Assembly: GCF_007992115.1 (NCBI RefSeq)
Contig: NZ_BJZQ01000021.1
Location: forward strand, 1 to 37,721
From: Aeromicrobium flavum
GTDB lineage: Bacteria; Actinomycetota; Actinomycetes; Propionibacteriales; Nocardioidaceae
Length of the DNA stretch: 37,721 bases
Direction of reading: 5' to 3'
In this document: positions 33,918 through 37,721 of the stretch, in pieces
Numbering within the stretch: the stretch's first letter is position 1
Layout of the letters: every line of letters begins with the position of its first letter
Notes under the pieces: model-generated
What the model was told of the DNA's origin: nothing
Seen by the model: only the letters and a program-made list of their open reading frames with translations
The model's database searches: none
Made by a program: the position numbers and the translations under genes

Positions 33918-35021
33918 TCAGACCCAGCGCCGCAGGGGACGGACGAGGTCGAGCAGCCAGGCGACGGCCACCGAGATGACGACGGTGGCGAGGTAGACGG
34001 CGGGGAGCCCGACGGCCGGCCGGTCCTCGATCAGCGGGCCGAGGTCCGTCGCGGCGCGCAGGGTGTGCAGGACGAGGGCGTGGACCAGGTACACCCGGAA
34101 GCTCAGCTCCGACAGGCGCCGCACCAACGGCCACACGGGGCCCGGGCCCCGGTGACGCGTGGCGAAGAAGCCGAAGACGGCCACCGAGTAGAGCACGACG
34201 GGCGGGTTGAAGTTGCCGTACGCCGCGAACACGTCGGGATCGCCCGAGCGGGCCGCGTGCCACACCTCGAGGAAGCACCAGGCGAGTCCGGCCAGGGCGG
34301 CCAGGATCCAGACGACGCTCGGCACCCGGATGCGGTCCCGGTAGTGGCTGAGGGCGAAGCCGAGCACGAAGAAGCCGACGTAGCCGGTGGGCAGCGGCTC
34401 GAACGGCAACGCGTAGATCACGGGGAACTCGTCCGGCCACAGGAAGCGCCCCCAGCGGGGGAGGAGGTCGGCGATCAGCCACAGCGCGAGGATCCACGCG
34501 ACGAGCCGCGCGCGCTGGGGCTCGGGACGGTCGGTGACGGCGCGCAGCAGCGGCACCACGAGGTAGACGCCGAGCAGCGCGTAGACGAACCACAGGTGGT
34601 ACACCGCGGGCCCGGACAGCAGCGCGCGGGCGAACTCCTCCGGGGGCATCCCGAGGGGATCCGAGAGGCGACCGCCGACGCCGGGGAGGTCGCGCTCGTT
34701 CAGCGCGATGTTGGCGACGCTGTAGATGACGATCCAGGTCAGCGCGGCCACCGCGACGCGCAGGAACTGCGGCCGCAGGACGAAGCGCCGCACCGGATCG
34801 AGCAGCAGCGCGCCGGACGTCATGAAGAAGCAGTTGACCGCGAACCGGCCCCCGGCGTCGGCGAGGTTGCCGACGTTGAAGTTCGAGAACAGGTCCGGGT
34901 CGGAGGCCTTCCACGCGACGGCGACGGCCGCTCCGGTGTGGAGCAGGATCACGCCCAACGTCGCCACGACGCGCAGGTGGTCCAGCTCGTGACGCCGCGT
35001 GGAGGTGGCGGTGGTGCTCAT
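33918..35021 (-). CDS. Acyltransferase family 3 membrane protein
   Basis: 367 aa with about 10 TM helices. Opening HELDHLRVVATLGVILLHTGAAVAV carries the conserved Arg and His (LLHT) of O-acyltransferases of the OafA/WecH type; HLWFVYALLGVYLVVPLLRAV and the C-terminal LSFRVYLVHALVLH are also typical. Acetylates or acylates a surface sugar or other envelope compound; target unknown. TAAGGT (35028-35033) lies 6 bases before the ATG, giving a leaderless start, and overlaps the stop of the small Cys-pair gene. Confidence 0.85.
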   Translation of the reverse strand: MSTTATSTRRHELDHLRVVATLGVILLHTGAAVAVAWKASDPDLFSNFNVGNLADAGGRFAVNCFFMTSGALLLDPVRRFVLRPQFLRVAVAALTWIVIYSVANIALNERDLPGVGGRLSDPLGMPPEEFARALLSGPAVYHLWFVYALLGVYLVVPLLRAVTDRPEPQRARLVAWILALWLIADLLPRWGRFLWPDEFPVIYALPFEPLPTGYVGFFVLGFALSHYRDRIRVPSVVWILAALAGLAWCFLEVWHAARSGDPDVFAAYGNFNPPVVLYSVAVFGFFATRHRGPGPVWPLVRRLSELSFRVYLVHALVLHTLRAATDLGPLIEDRPAVGLPAVYLATVVISVAVAWLLDLVRPLRRWV

Positions 35022-35030
35022 GGCGGCACC

Positions 35031-35150
35031 TTAGAGGTCGCCGGACCCCTGCTCCTCGGTCGCCCCGTCGGTCGTCGGGGGCACGGCGCAGACGCCGTCG
35101 ACGCACACGGGCGCCTCGTCCGCGCCGACGATCTCGAGCGGGTCGGTCAT
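35031..35150 (-). CDS. 39-aa acidic protein with C-x4-C pair, coupled to frnE-like gene
   Basis: Begins MTDPLEIVGADEAP, then CVDGVC with two cysteines four residues apart, and an acidic C-terminus. Its ATG overlaps the stop of the oxidoreductase gene (ATGA at 35147-35150 on the minus strand), strong evidence for coupled translation. No signal peptide or TM. The Cys pair beside a thioredoxin-fold dithiol oxidoreductase suggests a redox substrate, partner or small metal-binding peptide; this is inference. I do not recognise the family. Confidence 0.6.
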   Translation of the reverse strand: MTDPLEIVGADEAPVCVDGVCAVPPTTDGATEEQGSGDL

Positions 35151-35839
35151 GCCGACGCCTCGGCCACCACGCGGTCGAGCACCTCGCGGAACGTCTCGGG
35201 CGCCTGGGCTCCCGACACCCCCAGGCGGCCGTCGAACACGAAGAACGGGACGCCCGCGATGCCGTAGGCGCGCGCCTGGGCGATGTCGGCCTCGACGTCC
35301 GGCGCGAACGTGCCGGCCTCGAGGTCGCGACGCAGGGCGTCGCCGTCGAGGCCCACTTCGGTCGCGAGCGTGACGAGCTCGTCGACGCGGCCGACGTGGC
35401 GGCCCTGCTCGAAGTACGCCGAGAGCAGGCGCTCCTTGAGCTCGCGCTGGAGCCCGTGCGCCTTGGCGAAGTGCAGGGCCTGGTGCGCCAGCAGGGTCTT
35501 GGTGTGCCGCAGGGCGTCGAAGTCGTACGCGAGGCCCTCCTCGGCGGCCATGACGGTCATCTGCGACAGCATCTGCTCGACCTGGGCCGGGTCCATGCCC
35601 TTGTGGTGCGCGAGGAAGTCGACCTCGCTGCCCTCGAAGTCGACCGGGGTGTCGGGCGCGAGCTCGAAGCTGTGGAACTCGACCTCGACGGCGCCGTCCC
35701 AGTCGGCGACGGCGCGCTCGAAGCGGCGCTTGCCGATGAAGCACCAAGGGCAGGCGATGTCGGACCAGATGTCGACCTTGACCGGGCGCGTGGGGGAGTT
35801 GTTCACGCTGTTGACAACGTCACGCAACGGTCGTGCCAT
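35147..35839 (-). CDS. FrnE/DsbA-family thiol oxidoreductase
   Basis: 230 aa from ATG 35839. Thioredoxin-fold domain with active site CPWC (residues 30-33 in VDIWSDIACPWCFIGKRRFE), a helical insertion, and the cis-Pro region GIAGVPFFVFDGRLGVSGAQ. FrnE-type proteins are cytoplasmic disulfide isomerase/oxidoreductases or polyketide-type tailoring relatives; no signal peptide is seen. GTG 35806 (8 residues before PVKVDIW) is an equally plausible start; no clear RBS for either. Divergent from the stress-protein gene at 35871. Confidence 0.88.
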   Translation of the reverse strand: MARPLRDVVNSVNNSPTRPVKVDIWSDIACPWCFIGKRRFERAVADWDGAVEVEFHSFELAPDTPVDFEGSEVDFLAHHKGMDPAQVEQMLSQMTVMAAEEGLAYDFDALRHTKTLLAHQALHFAKAHGLQRELKERLLSAYFEQGRHVGRVDELVTLATEVGLDGDALRRDLEAGTFAPDVEADIAQARAYGIAGVPFFVFDGRLGVSGAQAPETFREVLDRVVAEASA

Positions 35840-35858
35840 TCCCGCGGCGGCTGCGCGA

Positions 35859-35864
35859 TACGCT
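35859..35864 (+). promoter_or_regulatory. -10 box of the stress-protein gene
   Basis: TACGCT ends 6 bases before ATG 35871, predicting a leaderless mRNA. It lies in the 31-bp gap to the divergent oxidoreductase gene. Confidence 0.45.
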
Positions 35865-35870
35865 CGGCCC

Positions 35871-36251
35871 ATGACCATCGCCGTCGCGTACCGCCCGGAT
35901 GACTACGGACGCGCCGCGGTCCGCTGGGCCGCAGCCGAGGCCGAGGCGAACGACGAGAAGCTCGTCGTGATCACCGTCAGCGAGATCGACCCGGAGTTCG
36001 ACGAGCCCGAGGAGATCGACCTCTCCGAGTTCATCGAGCGGTTCGAGCTCGAGGGGATCGACTACGAGGTCCGCCGCGCGGCCTCCCTGTCGGTGTCCGA
36101 CGTCGTGATCGACGAGGCCGTCGCCGCCGGTGCCGAGCGCCTGGTCATCGGCATCCGCAAGCGCACGCCCGTGGGCAAGATGCTCATGGGCCGGGTCACG
36201 CAGATGATCCTGCTCGACGCGCCGATGCCGGTCATCGCCGTCAAGCCCTGA
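35871..36251 (+). CDS. Single-domain universal stress protein (tyrS-linked)
   Basis: 126 aa. Starts MTIAVAYRPDDYGRAAVRWAAAEA and ends GIRKRTPVGKMLMGRVTQMILLDAPMPVIAVKP, close to the tct-linked paralogue. In the nucleotide-binding motif the usual final G-S is G-R and the second Gly is Lys, so ATP binding may be altered. An acidic stretch (EIDPEFDEPEEIDLSE) is specific to this copy. Monocistronic; a hairpin follows at 36284-36301. Confidence 0.88.
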   Translation: MTIAVAYRPDDYGRAAVRWAAAEAEANDEKLVVITVSEIDPEFDEPEEIDLSEFIERFELEGIDYEVRRAASLSVSDVVIDEAVAAGAERLVIGIRKRTPVGKMLMGRVTQMILLDAPMPVIAVKP

Positions 36252-36283
36252 TTCCCTGCCGCGACGGGTCTCCCGCCGCTCGG

Positions 36284-36301
36284 CGACCCCGGTGGGGGTC
36301 G
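36284..36301 (+). terminator. Hairpin between stress-protein gene and tyrS
   Basis: CGACCCC-GGTG-GGGGTCG is a perfect 7-bp stem with a 4-base loop, immediately before the tyrS -10 box TAGCCT (36303-36308). It may end the upstream transcript; an operator role is possible because it touches the promoter. Confidence 0.5.
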
Positions 36302-36302
36302 A

Positions 36303-36308
36303 TAGCCT
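36303..36308 (+). promoter_or_regulatory. -10 box of tyrS
   Basis: TAGCCT ends 7 bases before the tyrS ATG, again a leaderless spacing. No T-box leader is present. Confidence 0.45.
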
Positions 36309-36315
36309 TCGGTCC

Positions 36316-37572
36316 ATGACCGACCACGTGATCGACGACCTGCAGGCGCGCGGCCTCATCGCGCACTCGACCGATCTCGACGCCCTGCGCGCCGAGATGG
36401 ACGCCGGGCCGATCACCTACTACGTGGGCTTCGATCCCACCGCGCCGAGCCTGCACGTCGGCAACCTGCTGCAGCTGCTCACCGCCCGCCGTCTCCAGCT
36501 CGCCGGGAACCGGCCGCTGATCCTCGTCGGCGGCTCGACCGGCCTCATCGGCGACCCGAAGGAGTCGGGCGAGCGCGTCATGAACTCCAAGGAGACCGTC
36601 GCCGACTGGGTCGAGCGGATCCGCGGCCAGGTCTCACGCTTCGTCGAGTTCGGTGGGGACAACGGCGCCACGGTCGTCAACAACCTGGACTGGACGCAGC
36701 CCATGTCCGTGCTCGACTTCCTGCGCGACATCGGCAAGCACTTCCCGGTCAACCGGATGCTGGCGCGCGACGTGGTGGCCAGCCGGCTCGAGTCGGGGAT
36801 CAGCTACACCGAGTTCAGCTACGTGCTGCTGCAGTCGATGGACTACCTCGAGCTGTACCGACGCCACGGTGCTGTCCTCCAGACGGGGGGCAGCGACCAG
36901 TGGGGCAACCTCACGGGTGGCGTCGAGTTGATCCGGCGGGCTGAGGGCGGCAAGGTGCACGCGCTGGCCACGCCGCTCATCACGAAGGCCGACGGCACGA
37001 AGTTCGGCAAGACCGAGAGCGGCACCATCTGGCTCGACCCCGAGCTGATGAGCCCGTACGCCTTCTACCAGTCCTGGATCCAGGCCGAGGACTCGAAGGT
37101 GGGGGAGTACCTCAAGCAGTTCACGTTCCTGCCCGTCTCCGAGATCGATGCCGTGATGACCGAGCACGAGGAGCGTCCGGGCGCCCGTGCGGCCCAGCGC
37201 CGGCTCGCGGCCGAGCTCACGACCCTCGTGCACGGGGAGGCCGAGACCAGGGCCGCCGAGCTCGCGTCCGGTGCCCTCTTCGGGCGAGGCGAGCTCGGTG
37301 ACCTCCCGGAGTCCACGCTCGCGGCGGCCCTGCGGGAGGCGGGTGCGGTGGACGTCGAGCCGGGCACCTCCGTCGTCGACGCCCTGATCGCCTCCGGCCT
37401 GGTGGACTCCAAGTCGGCGGCACGCCGTGCGATCGGCGACGGGGGAGCGTACGTCAACAACGAGCGCGTCGACGACCCCGACGCGACCCTCGACCCCGAG
37501 CAGCTGCTGCACGGCAGCTGGGCGGTCCTGCGCAAGGGCAAGCGCTCGGTCTCGGGCGTTCGCGTCGGATGA
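36316..37572 (+). CDS. tyrS: Tyrosyl-tRNA synthetase
   Basis: 418 aa class I synthetase charging tRNA-Tyr. HIGH-type motif HVGN at residues 47-50 (APSLHVGNLL), YVGFDPTAP before it, tyrosine/ATP pocket GGSDQWGNLTGG, and the KMSKS equivalent KFGKT at 229-233. The C-terminal S4 RNA-binding domain (about 350-415: SVVDALIASGLVDSKSAARRAIGDGGAYVNNERV) is complete. This is the TyrRS-F/B bacterial form with the compact tail. ATG 36316 is preferred over 36292 because of the -10 box upstream. A probable rRNA promoter follows, an order also known from mycobacteria (rrnB downstream of tyrS). Confidence 0.95.
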   Translation: MTDHVIDDLQARGLIAHSTDLDALRAEMDAGPITYYVGFDPTAPSLHVGNLLQLLTARRLQLAGNRPLILVGGSTGLIGDPKESGERVMNSKETVADWVERIRGQVSRFVEFGGDNGATVVNNLDWTQPMSVLDFLRDIGKHFPVNRMLARDVVASRLESGISYTEFSYVLLQSMDYLELYRRHGAVLQTGGSDQWGNLTGGVELIRRAEGGKVHALATPLITKADGTKFGKTESGTIWLDPELMSPYAFYQSWIQAEDSKVGEYLKQFTFLPVSEIDAVMTEHEERPGARAAQRRLAAELTTLVHGEAETRAAELASGALFGRGELGDLPESTLAAALREAGAVDVEPGTSVVDALIASGLVDSKSAARRAIGDGGAYVNNERVDDPDATLDPEQLLHGSWAVLRKGKRSVSGVRVG

Positions 37573-37605
37573 CGGCCCGCGGGCCGAAAAGCCTGCGATT
37601 GCAGG
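37573..37605 (+). terminator. Terminator-like hairpins after tyrS
   Basis: CGGCCCGCGGGCCG (37573-37586) is a perfect palindrome right after the stop codon, followed by AAAA and a second small hairpin CCTGC-GATT-GCAGG (37592-37605). No T-run. Likely ends tyrS transcription before the next promoter. Confidence 0.5.
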
Positions 37606-37632
37606 TGTGACGCAGGTTGCACGACCCCCGGT

Positions 37633-37662
37633 TTGCGTGATCAGAATCGGTGTGTGTAATGT
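37633..37662 (+). promoter_or_regulatory. Strong promoter, probably for an rRNA operon beyond the window
   Basis: TTGCGT (37633-37638) and TAATGT (37657-37662) at 18-base spacing; TAATGT is AT-rich for this genome. The following about 60 bases contain no ORF and include CTTCTTGTTGCGCC and GCGGTTAACGCCAGGAA, in keeping with an untranslated rRNA leader. The window stops before any 16S sequence, so the target is inferred from the tyrS context. Confidence 0.45.
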
Positions 37663-37721
37663 TCTTCTTGTTGCGCCGAACAGCGCAGCGGAGCGCAGAC
37701 CGAAGCGGTTAACGCCAGGAA

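Noticed and set aside
37573..37721. rRNA or tRNA gene at the right end
   Set aside because: Only a promoter-like and untranslated leader-like sequence is present; no 16S 5' sequence or tRNA cloverleaf could be recognised.

Overview
The window is high-GC DNA (roughly 70% G+C by eye) from an actinobacterium. The gene families, the SD-less gene starts with a TANNNT box 6-7 nt upstream, and the order tyrS followed by an rRNA-type promoter all fit this; a Nocardioidaceae member such as Aeromicrobium or Nocardioides is my best guess, from pattern memory only. Almost all of it is chromosomal housekeeping sequence. I saw no transposase, phage gene, CRISPR array, tRNA or rRNA gene inside the window.

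Layout: (1) 1-3744: branched-chain amino acid operon ilvB-ilvN-ilvC, preceded by a promoter, a 9-residue Leu/Val-rich leader peptide (MHHLLLVVH) and a GC-rich tract ending in T6, the plan of a classical attenuator. (2) 3809-6207, minus: a tandem-domain universal stress protein coupled to an APC-family amino acid permease. (3) 6313-8549: a MocR-type regulator facing a 55-aa single-TM protein that is ATGA-coupled to a YczE-like membrane protein. (4) 8560-9647, minus: a two-TM protein and an O-methyltransferase. (5) 9755-12333: a second Leu/Val/Ile-containing leader peptide with a 10-bp hairpin, a 29-aa small ORF with a good RBS, then leuB and ilvE. (6) 12539-14969, minus: LemA and a DUF2207 protein. 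(7) 15043-23853: an eight-gene arginine operon in the order argG-C-J-B-D-F-R-H with a strong ArgR-type operator at its front and two tiny ORFs that bridge the argD/argF and argF/argR junctions by four-base stop/start overlaps. (8) 23857-27436, minus: DUF2804 and two tandem secreted SGNH hydrolases. (9) 27512-33337: a CitA/DcuS-like two-component system divergent from a tripartite tricarboxylate transporter (tctC-tctB-tctA) plus a universal stress protein. (10) 33366-37572: a 3-methyladenine DNA glycosylase, an acyltransferase, an FrnE/DsbA-like oxidoreductase with a coupled 39-aa Cys-pair protein, another universal stress protein and tyrS. (11) 37573-37721: terminator-like hairpins and a promoter that probably drives an rRNA operon beyond the window.

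Functionally, ilvBNC, leuB and ilvE supply most of the leucine/valine/isoleucine route (ilvD, leuA and leuCD are elsewhere). The arg operon carries every step from N-acetylglutamate to arginine; because ArgJ recycles the acetyl group, no separate deacetylase is needed. The most noteworthy material is small: two leader peptides, two relay mini-ORFs, a 29-aa ORF, a 55-aa membrane peptide and a 39-aa Cys-pair protein, together with a recurring apparent leaderless start architecture.
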